Below are positions 39,470-52,000 of a stretch of 64,000 nt of DNA, in pieces. Each line of letters begins with the position of its first letter. Position 1 is the stretch's first letter. The translations under genes and the position numbers were made by a program. Origin of the DNA: Rotaria socialis (Eukaryota > Rotifera > Eurotatoria > Philodinida > Philodinidae). Below the pieces are notes generated by a model that saw only the letters and a list, made by a program, of their open reading frames with translations, made no database searches and had not been told where the DNA came from. The stretch spans positions 124,001 to 188,000 of the forward strand of contig CAJNYU010000767.1 of assembly GCA_905331475.1 (NCBI GenBank), given 5' to 3'.

Positions 39470-39899
39470 CTGAAAAATAAATTCATGAATGTGAATTTAA
39501 AATGTATGCCCTTTTTTCTTGGAAGTCTCAGTGTTTTCCTATGTATTATTATTTGTGCTGTGTTTTATTTTATAGTTCCAGAGAATTTTAAGAAGACTTG
39601 TCGAAAATTTCCACTGGCAACGAATGCTTCTGCGTACATTTACACATAATACTTGATTAAGATCTTTAATATCTATTGAGATTTTTACTGAAAAACATTT
39701 TCTCAAAGGTTTTTTAAAGCTCTGAAAACATGTGCAACTTCGACTCGCTTTTTCATCTAATTTTCATTTCGAAAGATAAAAATACACCGTAATCGAGATG
39801 ATCATACTTTGCGTCCAAACTTGTTGCCTTCTAGCAGCTAATACTTTTGCTTCTTATGAAAAGGCATCTTCGATAAAACATCAATTCTATTTATCGATG

Positions 39900-40935
39900 C
39901 ATAGGCGGCGGAACGTTTTGAATTTAGGGGAGGCTCAATTTTTTTCAACAAACGATAAACAGTCGACATTTGGAGAGAAGATAGACTTTTGAAATTCGTT
40001 GTCACAACTTTGATTGAAAATTTTTTCTGTATTGATCCATTTATATGACTGCAGAACAATCGAAAATTGCGTTCCTAGTCAAGAATCACTTAACGCATCC
40101 CCAGAGTCCCCACCAATTTTGGATTTTTTAGAAGGGCCTGTCACGAGTTCCCGAGGCGTTAAGGAAAATATGGAAAATTTGTATCGAGACTATCAAAAAT
40201 CTACGTAAAAATCCGAAAGTGTCTTCGAAAATTTGTAAAATATATCTAAAAACTGAGTGGAGAGTGTCTTAGAAATTCCAAGAAACTTTCTGTTCACTTC
40301 TCGAGATTTCTATGGCACTTTCCAGTCATTTCTTAGAAATCCCTTACGAATTTTCGAAGACACTTTCGAATTTTTACGTAGGTTTTTGATAGTCTCGATA
40401 GAAAGTTTTCAAAATTTTCTTAACTCGTCGAGTACTCACGACATGAGCTGCCTGGGGATTCATTGGGTGATTCTCGACTAGGGACTACACTATCAAAATT
40501 TTTATTTCCTTATCAGCATAGGCGTAAAAAAATCTTAAATTTTGACTAAAGCAAACATATCGTAAGTACAAAAACTATTGTTCAAACCTAGTAACGTCTT
40601 TTCTCTAGTTCTTTTGCAATACACTCAGAACAAATGTTCTTCATGTCTAACTGATCTAATTAGATCTAGTTCCCCTTAATGAATATGAGAAATAAAGGCA
40701 TGATTAAAGCGTTGTTGTGTCATTATTGATCGTAGATGTCTTTATTCCATTTATAACACTGAAGCATTTCTGAGCCGTAGCCGTTGAAGTGAGATTTGTT
40801 AACTATAAACGCAATAATTTACAATATTCATGAAACAGATTTCCTAATATATTGTAAGTTAAGTAAACCACGACGAAATCTGTATTCTTTTCAAATATCT
40901 GAGCCTCCCCAAGCCTAATGGCTCCGCCGCCTATG
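39900..40935. mobile_element. TIR element with internal palindrome
   Basis: The ends are inverted repeats of about 38 bp: CATAGGCGGCGGAAC ... GGGGAGGCTCA on the left and TGAGCCTCCCC ... GCTCCGCCGCCTATG on the right. Inside, 40071-40486 is itself a large imperfect palindrome centred near 40290 (arms about 200 bp, beginning TTCCTAGTC and ending GACTAGGGA). No transposase. No clear target-site duplication, so the superfamily is open. Confidence 0.75.
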
Positions 40936-41317
40936 GTCTAGTATAAATAGTATGTTATTGTAATAATGGTGAAAAACAATTATATTATTGAAAGATAGTA
41001 AAGACAAACAATATTTTTACATAGCTGCAAAACAATGCTAACAGCAAGTGATTTTTTGTCTTTTATTATGATTTCAAATCAGGNTTCTATAGAAAATAAA
41101 CTTATTTAATTAGTCTACTTAGATGTGTTAATTAATTTATATTTTATGTGTTCTTTCTTGAAAAAAATGAATAATTCTTATGTATATCTTCATAAATTAT
41201 ATTTATTCAACATATTTCTATAGAAGATCGACAGACTATTCTCATTCTAAGATGACAGTCTGAAAACAACAATACTATGTAATAGAGAATACCATGTTTT
41301 GTAAACCCAATTTGAGT

Positions 41318-41452
41318 CGAATCGAATCGAATCGAATCGAATTGATTTTTTTCGTGTTTTTAGCCGAATCGAATCGAATTACAATTTTTAAAAGACCAGA
41401 AAACCCGAATCGAATCGAATCACAGTTCTAAAAAGCCGAATCGAATCGAATG
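41318..41452. repeat. GAATC pentanucleotide repeat cluster
   Basis: Runs of CGAAT units (up to about four in tandem) occur in three or four blocks separated by AT-rich spacers. An imperfect microsatellite. Confidence 0.85.
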
Positions 41453-42884
41453 GCACTTTTGTCATCGGTTTCGGTCTCTGGTGTCTACAACTGAATCAAT
41501 TGAGAACAATTAGAAGAAGTATTTTGGTAAATTTTGCAAGAAGGAAAGAAAAAGTTCATCGTATAAAGTCCTGCTAATTTACACCACAGCGTTCCAGTAA
41601 CTCACATATAGCGTTAAAATAATTCATTTCATATTCTAAAATTTAGTTGAATCTGGAAAAACATTTGTAGCAAATTCATGGAGGTACGACAGGAACCACA
41701 AAATACAGTTTAAAATAGAACAGATCTAATTGATAAGAAATAGATTTAATAATTCGCTTACAGGTATGGATAAAAAAAAACTAACATGATGATCAACGAA
41801 AGTGAATCCTGGATATCAAATCAATCATTGAATTCATTAACACTATGTATACGAAGATGTCACTAGTTATAAGATCTTTACATACAAGTTTCAGAATAGT
41901 TCGATCGCATGATATTTAGCACTACTGATTAAGTCCTATTGCAAACTTATATACAAATCAATAGAAACTGAACGATTGAGCATTTTATTTGTGACAACTA
42001 GTGAATAGAATAGTGTGCATTTCGTAAGTGCACATAACGTTTTTGGTATAATCTGAAATGTCTACAAGTACAAAAATTCCCTTTAAATAAATATAGTGAA
42101 ACTTCCGAGAAAAATACTCTTATAACTTAAAATAGAAGTAAGTCGATGACTTAAGCTGAAAATATTTTATCAAAGATAACTTCCTGTGCAAACTTTTGAA
42201 CCACTGCATATAAAACTAGAGGACTCTTTTTCTATTTTTTTTATAAATCATTAATTTTATAAAACACGTGTAATGTATTTTTCCCTGCAAATATAAATAG
42301 GTTTTTGTCGCAAAAAAGATAAAAAGAACGTAAGTCAAGAAAGAGAAAAATGCTGCAAAAAATATGAAATGAATAATATCACTAGTCTCTCACAAATAAT
42401 TATTTGCTGTATAAAAATTTCATGGTTGGCTAAATTCTGCACGCATGCTTCAATTATGAAAGCAACTGCACATTTTATATAGCGTCAGATAGATGCACAA
42501 GTTAATTAAGATTTGATTCAAAAAGTTCGTATACAGCAATATTCCGTACGAAGTATGCATATTTAGTTTTCAACATTATTATACTTATTCTTTAATTAAA
42601 GTGGAAAATCAACAGTAGCTAATAACAACAAAGTACGACGGAATATGAAAAATAAAGTATTGTAATCAAGAGAAAGTAAGTTCAACAATGCTTCAGTTGA
42701 AAATAATCAGTATAAGCAAACAATCGTTGTGATCGAAATAGTTCTTACAAGTAAAGGAATTAACCATAATTTAGCAAATGAAAACAAGGATAACCTTGAA
42801 ATAACTTGCATGTCACCGACAGTGATCACAGTGGAAAATTTTAGGAATTAAAATCGAGATACCAATCACTCTCAATCAATTATT

Positions 42885-43085
42885 CGTACTCGACAATCGA
42901 TTGAGAGCGATTGCAATTTCGATTCTAATCGATTAAAATTTTGATTTTGTTGCAGAATAATCCGATTGATAATTTTGATTATAATCAATGAAAATCGATT
43001 GATATCGATTCTAATTTCAATTATAATCGATCAGAATTTTGATTATAATCAATGAAAATTGATTAGAAACGTATAATAATCAATT
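42885..43085. repeat. degenerate ATCGATT-rich minisatellite
   Basis: Many copies of AATCGATT-like words with short spacers (for example AATTTTGATTATAATCAATG, repeated about twice). Related in wording to the tandem repeat at 46.65-46.88 kb. Confidence 0.65.
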
Positions 43086-43111
43086 CGCACAATTGAGATT
43101 CATGAACGTTA

Positions 43112-43828
43112 GCTCTTGTAGGACTCACACACGTAAGCTTAGTTATAGATCAAACAAACGTTTTCAAGGACTATCAATCGGGCAGATCAGATGATGTCGT
43201 TTAGGCAAACTGAATCTCATCAGCACTGTTACTATGAAGTAGAGAAACTTGCAAAATTTATCATCAGTGCTTTATAAGGAGCTAGTTCACTTTTGAGTCG
43301 AAGGACGAAGTCATCGATAAGGATGCTTTTCGAACTTGTCCATAGCTTGCATAGACCCAGGACGGAGACACGAATTTCTCATCAGTTCTACTATTAAGAA
43401 GTACCATCAACTCACCAATATCTACTGTTTTTGATACTTTACTTCTTCGCTTAACTATTTAGATTGAATAAGCAAGTCGACTTTGAAAGTTTTTCAGCGA
43501 TATTTAGAAACGGTAGATGTTGGTGAGTTGATATAATTTTTTAAGAATAGAACTTATGGGAAATTTGCAGCTTTATCCTATGTCTATACAATCTAGGGAT
43601 AAGTCCAAAAAGCATCCTTATAGATGGCTTCTTCCTTTGACTCAAAAGTGAACTAGCCCCTTATAATGCACTGATGATAAATCTTGCAAGTTTCTCTACT
43701 TCATAGTAACAGTGCTGATGAGATTCAGTTTGCCTAAACGACTTCATCTGATCTGCCCGATTGATATTCCTTGAAAACGTTTTTTTTGATCTAGAACTAA
43801 ACTTACGTGTGTGAGTCCTACAGAGTCA
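43112..43828. mobile_element. large inverted repeat (foldback element)
   Basis: Arms of about 315 bp (about 43112-43431 and 43505-43828) are imperfect reverse complements around a spacer of about 75 bp. The outer boundary includes TGTAGGACTCACACACGTAAG on the left and its complement on the right. Inner words such as CATCAGCACTGTTACTATGA recur inverted. No coding capacity. Confidence 0.85.
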
Positions 43829-44028
43829 TAAGTTTAATCCATTTACACAACTTGAATCTATTTCAATGCATTCTCAGATTATCTCAGTTACAGTTATATA
43901 TATTTCCAGTAAAATGGTGAGAGGAAAATAAATAGAGATGTTTTAATATAAAATTTTGACTATGATCTTGTTTTACATGTGATTACTCCTTCCTTTTTAC
44001 CGAGTGATATTTATTGGAATTCCATTTT

Positions 44029-44462
44029 AACCAAGGGGAAAAAACTGATTTCTTGTGCCAGAAATCATGAGAAATTACTAGAAATCACTTAAAATCATTA
44101 AAAGGCGGTCGGATGAAAATCCAACCCGAAAATCGATTTTGACTATTAGAAAAAACATGAGAAGCCGTTAGAAATCACTAAAGGTCACTAAAAATTATTT
44201 CACATTACAAAAATTGTCGAAATATAAAGTAAACAAGAACATATTGATTCCTAGTGATTTCTGACGATTTTTCTGATTTTCTAATTTTCTATGAGGATCC
44301 CCAGATTTGGTGGCTATCCTTAAATTCCATCGATTTCTCACCGGCTTTCGACAATGTGACTTTTACATATAAAATTGATTTCCTGCGATGGAAACCACTA
44401 GAAATCACTAGGAATCACCAGAAATCAAAGAAATCAAGAAATCAGTTTTCCCCTTGATTTTT
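44029..44462. mobile_element. short TIR element (MITE-like)
   Basis: Termini AACCAAGGGGAAAA...CTGATTTCTTG and its near-perfect inverse CAAGAAATCAG...TTTTCCCCTTGATT flank 430 bp filled with AGAAATCACTA-type words in both orientations. Non-coding. Confidence 0.75.
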
Positions 44463-44964
44463 AACACACAATTTACTACAATTTCTTCTCTAATTTCTAT
44501 CATGCCTATTCAGTCGAACAGCTCCGACGAAATTCTCAAGAGCCCGTTTATTTTTCCTCACGTTAGAAGTCTTTCAGTCAATGTCTTTATAATTTCGAGT
44601 ATTCATTAAAGAAAATTAAAAAGAATACTTTATTATTAGATTCAAAATAAAAAAGGCTGTAGTAGCACATTCTCAATTTTACAAAATAAATAGACCGATA
44701 TGACATTTAAAGAGCTCATTGGAGTGCTATTTTTATGTAAAATTCAAATAGAAATTCATTAAAATCCAGAATTTGAGATATCAAGAATTAAATTCCTATA
44801 TAATCGCATACCACAATCCAAGCAGAAATGCTCAACTATTTCTGTAATGAAAACCTGAATACCACTACTGTGTATTCTTTGGTTGTCCGTTCACCTTTGA
44901 AAATCGGCTACTTCTGTATTATCACGAGATAGCATATTTAGACGGAAGCCAAGTACAATTCTAC

Positions 44965-45155
44965 TATATATGAGACAGTAGTGTCAAATTTGAAACTTGA
45001 ATTCAGTTGAAAATAGAAAATTTCAACTTTCAACCTTCAACTCATAGCGATATATATGCGAGTCACGATTCTTCAAAATGTTATTGGCTTAAAAGTTGAA
45101 AATTGAAATTTTCAATTTTCAATTGAATTCAAACTTCAAGTTTGACATATATGGT
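44965..45155. repeat. inverted repeat, AT-rich
   Basis: Arms of about 65 bp (about 44965-45038 and 45098-45155) built around TCAAATTTGAAACTTGAATTC and GAATTCAAACTTCAAGTTTGA. They could form a long hairpin. No coding capacity. Confidence 0.7.
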
Positions 45156-45942
45156 ATGAGAAGAAGGTATTGCATAAGAATGGTTTAAGTCCTTTCAAAA
45201 TAATGATCTAAAGTGAAGAAAGACTGTACAAAATCTTTTTATTATCTTGGTTCAACTACTATCTAAATCTTCATGATTTTCAGCGTAGAAGTTTCTTTTA
45301 GAGTTTAGTGACCTTCTATAGAAAACAATAGCAAATATTTTATGGTTCTCTATCGAATTTATGAGGATCCAACTCGAAAAAATCAAACAATTTAGCTAGG
45401 GCTGTTAACTAAAAATCGTATGCAACATTTTCTTACCTGTTAATCAATTGTAGTCAATCATCACTTGTTAAGAAACTTGATGCATAAACATGAAAAGCGA
45501 GCTCTTCTTCTTGATAGTCAACTATTTAACACAAAACTTATACGATTTTTATGTTTCTGATGTTTAAAATTATAGTTGTTAAAATATTCAAATCTCACAG
45601 ATAACCTAAATTTGAAGCAGCGATATAAATTTTTTTGAACTTAGATGGCAATATGACAAAACCAATCGGTTAAAAATCCAAAAATACGATTGACATTAAC
45701 TAACAATGTCTAATCGATTTTAATTCGTCTTCTGTAGATACTTAACGTTTTATACATTGTTAGTGGTCTAAATACATAGTGGTGATAGAGCTCATATTGT
45801 TTTATGTTCTATTCAAATAATGTGTACTTTCTACTTATATAATACTCTCAGCGAGTTGAACTAAAAAGTCTATAACTTTACAGGCTCTGCGTTTTGGATG
45901 GATCCATTTTCTGACCAATCCCAGGACGAGCTTTACGACGTC

Positions 45943-46170
45943 TGTATACGGTGAAATACGGGCCGTATACGGCCGTTTTCTGCCGTATACGACGGTAAAT
46001 CGCCGTATTTGGCCGTATTACATGGCTCCGTATTACGATCGTAAATCTCCGTCTCGTAATACGGNTAAAGCGCCGTATTTCGCCGTATACGGCACGGAGA
46101 TTTACGATCGTAATACGGAGCCATGTAATACGGCCAAATACGGCGATTTACCGTCGTATACGACCGTGTA
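45943..46170. repeat. CCGTATAC-rich perfect palindrome
   Basis: Two 69-bp arms, 45984-46052 and 46094-46162, are exact reverse complements by base-by-base reading, separated by a 41-bp loop containing one N (46064). The unit is built from CCGTAT and GTATACGG words, many self-complementary (for example GCCGTATACGGC), so it is strikingly GC-rich beside its surroundings. Open frames on both strands here are consequences of the symmetry. Confidence 0.9.
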
Positions 46171-46647
46171 TGTTCGACCTGGGAATGGAAGCACGGATCG
46201 AAAAGTGATGGTGGATTCGGGTTCCTGAACCTCGATAACCTATCGTAAACTTTGATAGTTTCGAAGAATCTGTTTTGCGCCTTGATGTAAGCGTGTGCCT
46301 CTTCACGCGAGAGAGCATCTTTGAAACTCATAAGAAACACAAAGGATTTCAAGGATAATTTTTCATAGAAATTTAGCGCCAAACGCTGATGTGGCTTCTA
46401 TTAGGTGCCATAGAGGAGCATTGACTATGCACAGGAAATGCAGAAATAGTCATCGGATCCTATTGGAAACTGATCGATAATGATAGTAGGAAAGTATATT
46501 GATTTTGACGGTGAGATATCGGTGGTTGTTCGCATGAATCTGACTTTCGGACCTGTTGTCGGATTCCTCAACTAGTTAATCCGATACAATCCAGTGTGTA
46601 GGTAGGAGCCGATTGGATTCCGTATCGGATTGACCGACCTGGGCAAT

Positions 46648-46880
46648 TTTAGTAATTATAAACAATCGATTGATCATCAATCAATTCGGTTTTAACAGAT
46701 TGGGATTTCAGTTGATTAAGAAGATTTCAATCAATTGTACGATTAAAATCAGATTCAACTGCAGTAATTAGAAATAACCGATTGATAATCTATCAATTTG
46801 ATTTTCAAAGATTGAGAGTTCAATTGATTGGGAGGATTTCAATCGATTGTTGGATTTTAATCGGATTATATTACAAAAAG
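46648..46880. repeat. two-copy tandem repeat, unit about 115 bp
   Basis: Two diverged copies in direct orientation, each beginning TAATTA(T/G)AAA and containing CGATTGAT, AGATTG and GATTTCAATC words. Probably the same family as the ATCGATT-rich block at 42.9 kb. Confidence 0.6.
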
Positions 46881-49041
46881 AGGTAATTTGGTTCGAGAAA
46901 TCGGATTTGGTCAACCACAATCAAAAATAATCACGATTTTGTCAGGAATATTTTTCACTGAGCACTTCTCGTTTGCAGCGATGACATTGAATACTAAGTA
47001 TTGTTCACGATTTCTTTATTTTAAAATGATTAATATTATGAGCTTCATAGTGAGAGGATAGCTTTTACGATTCGTCAGTGCGTCTGTTAGTTTAATATGA
47101 AAAATATGTGAAAACTCACTCTATCTTTCAGCAACTCGTATGCAGTAAATCATCCAGAATGAGTGAAATGTGCTGATTTCTTGTCTTTAATGGAATGACC
47201 GCATGTATTTCAATCAAATAACATAGTTGTTTTGAATGCATAAATTACTATTTCGAAAGTCTAATGTCTGTTATTCAGCTCCTTTTAATGTTTATCAACG
47301 TAGTTTGTGGCAGATCATTATTGAAAAAGAGTCAAATCATTTCGTTTAGAAACAAAATCCGATGCCAGTAGCGAAAAACTACATGAGATATTTGTTCATA
47401 AACGTATCTTTCTCTAAAAAATTTCAATAAATGGAAGAGGAGAAACATCAATTTTCGAAGTTTTTGATGGCTGAACTTTTTTCTGTTACTTCCTTTCTGA
47501 CTATGACTACGGACTCTGCTTCTATCCTCGTGTTCGTGGTGATATCCATAGAGTAGATCTACATTAATACTAAAACATACTTTATGGATATATCAGCTTA
47601 GTTTTAACTAAGAAATCTTGAAAGACATCAACCTAATGAGGCCTAATATAATGATCAATTATTTTCTGTGAATTAACCTGATCAATAAATACAAACAAGC
47701 ATTATTTTATGTAGTAATCGATCGTTTCTCTCGCAAGAAAAATAACCTGAGAATATCTCAAACAAGTTCCTGTTGATTTTGAGAGAGCGAGAGTGATAAT
47801 ACTCATTACCAAATAACAAAAGAGAAAAGAATAGTATTAACTTGAACTTTAGTGAAGTTCAAAAGACTTCTGAAACGTCTGGCTCTTATCTGTCAGAACC
47901 AATCGGTTAAATAATACTAAAAAAGAATAAGAAACGCGAATGAATTCGATGATAATCACTGCATAGATCACCTATGCTTTGCACTATGTTTTGCTGCTGA
48001 ATGAAGAATTATGAAAGATACTTGATCAACATGAAATATTCATCGATGAACTAGCATACAGTTCACACGAATATATTTCAATACAACTTGGTGACTTCTC
48101 GCATATTTTGTATCATTTCTACGTATAGTTCTTTGCTGGAAATAAAATGATCTGAAATGTTAATATTCTTCTTTAAAAGCGGATTCTATAGAAAATATTT
48201 TTAATTCATTACTCTATGACTTGATGGAACTATCATCTTTCTGTAAAAAATAACAACAAACGGTTTAAGTCGTTGCTTTTACTATATTCACTCGTAATCC
48301 GTTCTATTTCATCAACAACCCCAGAAAACCATTTCGAAAATAGTCTTCGACAGTAATTCCTTTGGATTCGATAAAATCCTACTGTCCAACTGTGCATAAT
48401 AATGGCATGATATACTAATTAGTGTCCAACTAATTACATAGCATGCCACCATCCGAAGTTTCTCAATTGAAAATCACATGACATTCTGCTCAGCTCATAA
48501 AATTTTGAAGAATTCAAACGAATTAAGTATTGGATTTATTTAAATTTGAAGGTTTTTCATTGCTCGAAGCGCTCTTGGGTGTTAGATACGTAGCCGGTGA
48601 TTCGCTGCGTTTCTCACATTTTTATATTACTTATGCGTATAGAAAGAATTTTCGCTGTAATAAGTTGACGTAGTTCTCACTGAAAATATTTCACTAATCG
48701 AAAGTTTTACGAGAACAGCGTCAATGCTTTTGTTCGTCTTTTTCCGATACTCATTTTCAGTCAGATAAAAGTGTAGAACTAGAAAGTAAAGACAAATCAA
48801 CATTTGAATTTATTCCGACAAGATTACGGAAGATTAAAACGATTTTAATTCAGAAAATTCTGGAGAAATCACAGTTCACCTTGATTCGCACCAGTTAATT
48901 TGTCATTCGATCGGTTTTTCCAGAACTTTTATGTAGCTCAATCTTAATACTCTAAGAAGTGTATGTTACATTAGTTACAACTACTAAGTACAACTAATTT
49001 ATTCATGTTTACAGTAATCCAACCCCACAACTACATACAAA

Positions 49042-52000
49042 ATGGACGAAGACGTACGACACAGAGATAGTATCATCAGTGATGACGGAGACAAAGATAA
49101 TATGGAATCACAGACATCAAATCAAATGACTATGAAAGCTATTCCCGGCGCGAATGGAGTTTCTGCACCGTTAACTGCATCGGAACAAATAAGAATGCTA
49201 CAAAATTTTCTTCTGGTGTGGCTGCACGCTCATATCGATGACAATAATACAGATTTTACAACCTCACTCACAAAAGTTCGAAGCACTGTGAGCCCATTAA
49301 TCGAATTCACTGAAGTTGATCAATGTGTCGATTATTTGGAAAGTAGCCGTGATCAGACGATCCTTTTGATTGTTAGTGGGACATTTGTTGAAGATATAAT
49401 GCCTCTCATACACGATATGTCTCAACTCGACACCGTCGTTATCTTCCATAGAGAAGAAACACAACAGAAAGAATTGGCAAATAAATGGTCAAAAGTTCAA
49501 GGTTCTTTTACTTCAATCGAATCTGTATGTGAGTCATTAAAAATAGCCACTGAACAATGCGAACATGATGCCATGCCGATAAGCTTCGTTTCAAAGGACA
49601 TTGTAATCGAAGCATCAACGAATAATAAATCTCTAGATCGATTAGAGCCGTCTTATATGTATTCGGTACTATTTAAAGAAATCATATTGGAAATAGAAGA
49701 GGATGATATTCAAGCAATGAAAGATCTGGTTGTCTATTGTCGACAGAAAGACATTGATGAAAATCAATTGAACAAATTCGAATGTGATTATCACTGTAGA
49801 TCGCCAATCTGGTGGTACACTTGTGAAAATTTTTTATATCGTATGCTCAATCGTGCTTTGGGTTCACTTGATATGGAGATTATGACAAAGTTAGGCTTCT
49901 TCATTCGTAGTCTTCATCGGCAATTAGAGCAATTACATCAAGAACAATCATCTGACTATTTGAAACCATTTCAAGTGTATCGTGGCCAAGGATTTTCTAA
50001 AGAGAACTTTGAAAATATATGCAATACAAAAGGTGGACTTCTCTCGTTCAACAATTTCTTATCTACAAGTAGAGAACCTAAAATAGCAGAAGAATTTCTT
50101 AAACGTGCTGTTAACAAAAATGAACAACGCATCGGCGTTCTTTTTATTATAACGATCAATCTAAGTAAAGTATCTGGTGCGACTACTCCATTCGCTCTTA
50201 TTGAAAAGTACAGTTCGATTCCACGAGAAAGAGAAATTCTCTTTTCGATGCATACGGTTTTTCGTGTAGATAAAATAAAAGAAACAGTTGGCAACAGTCG
50301 CATTTGGGAAGTTCACTTGACTCTAACTGACACCAATGATCCAGAACTAGCCGCTCTTACGTGTCGCATACGAGAAGAACTTTGTGGATCTACGCCTTTG
50401 CAACGATTGGGCCATTTAATGATAACAGTTGGCGATTTCAATCAAGCTGAAGAAATATACAATAGATTACTCGAGAATATTTGTAGTGACGATGACAGAA
50501 TACATATCTACCATCAACTTGGACTATTAAGCGCTGGTCAAGATCAATACACAGATGCAGCCACATTCTACGAAAAGTCTCTGGAAATCAAGCAAAAAAC
50601 TCTTCCAGAAGATCATTTATCATTAGCTACTTCCTACAATAATCTTGGTGGAGTATACCAAAAGAAGGGTGAATACTTGAAAGCACATGAATTTTACGAA
50701 AAAGCACTTCAAATAAAAATGAAAACTGTTGATGCAAATGATCTCGCATGTGCTACTTCCTATAACAACATTGGCTCCGTGTATTACGATATGGCTGATT
50801 ACTCGAAGACAATTGAATTATACAACAAGGCTCTTCAAATATTCGAAACACATTTGCCACGAAATCATCCATCAGTAGCTACTTCCTACAGCAACCTGGG
50901 TGGAGTGTATTATAAAATTAGCGATTATCCAATGGCACGTAAATTTTATGAAACAGCACATAAAATATTCGAAAATGTTCTCCTTCCGAATCATACTGAT
51001 TTGGCTACATCGTATAGCAACATCGGTCGAGTCTATCACAAATTGGATCAGTACCCAAAAGCACTCGAACTTTATGAAAAAGCACTAACCATACTTAAAA
51101 TAAGAGAAAAAGCGCTTCATTGGAATCTTACTGACTTGGCTACTTACTATAACAATATTGGTACAGTATATAGCGATAGTGGTGACCTTGCGAAAGCGCT
51201 AGAGTTTCATCAAAATGCACTTAAAATACGAGAAAAAGCTCTGGATCCGAATCATCCAAATTTGGCTAGTTCCTATAATAATATTGGTGAATTATATCAA
51301 CAGATGAGTGACCATTCCAAGGCACTTGAATTTTATGAAAAAGCATGTGAGATAAGAGAAAAATCTCTGCCTGCGAATCATCCCGATTTGGCAACTTCGT
51401 ATAACAATATCGGTGAAGTATATCAAAGTATGCATCGAGACGATAAAGCACTTCAATCGTATCAAAAAGCGCTCAACATAAGAGAAACAGCTCTACCTTC
51501 AAATCATCCATCGTTAGCCACTTCCTACAATAATATGGGTCAAATATTTTACATCAAACGTGAATACCAGAAAGCACTAAGATTCTACAAAATAGCATGT
51601 CAAATATTGGAAACAGCTTCGCCTACGAATAGTCGAGATATAGCTGCTTCCTACAACAACATTGGTGAAGTATACTACAGTGTGAATAACTACTGCAAAG
51701 CACTTGAGTTTTACAAAACTGCATGCGAAATCAGAGAAAAAACTTTGCAACCAAATCATCCGACTTTGGCTGAATCCTACAACAATATTGGTGTAGTATA
51801 TAATGACATTGGTGACTATCAGAATGCTCTTGAATTTTTTAAAAAGTCACATAAAATCAGAGAAAAAACTCTATGCCAGAATGATCCCAATTTAGCTGAT
51901 TCGTACAGCACCATTGGTGAAATAAGCAAGGACCTTGGTGACTACACATTAGCACTTGAATATTATGTAAAAGCGCTTGAAATAAGAGGAAATGCTTTAT

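Larger units (their letters stand above)
39470..49041. other. gene-poor, repeat-rich region
   Basis: No complete gene is supported across 9.5 kb. At least six inverted-repeat or tandem-repeat units listed separately cover much of 39.9-46.9 kb. The stretches 40936-41300, 41460-42890, 45160-45930 and 46890-49041 are AT-rich with nothing recognisable. Single undetermined bases occur at 41083 and 46064. The last 2 kb form the upstream region of the ART-TPR gene; GTTTACAG at 49009-49016 is a possible acceptor 25 bases before its ATG. Confidence 0.6.

Noticed and set aside
39900..40935. hAT assignment for the TIR element
   Set aside because: The ends look hAT-like, but the eight bases on each side (TATCGATG and GTCTAGTA) do not match, so the superfamily was left open.
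45933..46382. Opposing open frames with GRNTxKA/TAEN-type repeats over the 46-kb palindrome
   Set aside because: They arise from translating a stop-poor palindrome on both strands. The same words appear in both frames and no start, splice or homology support exists.
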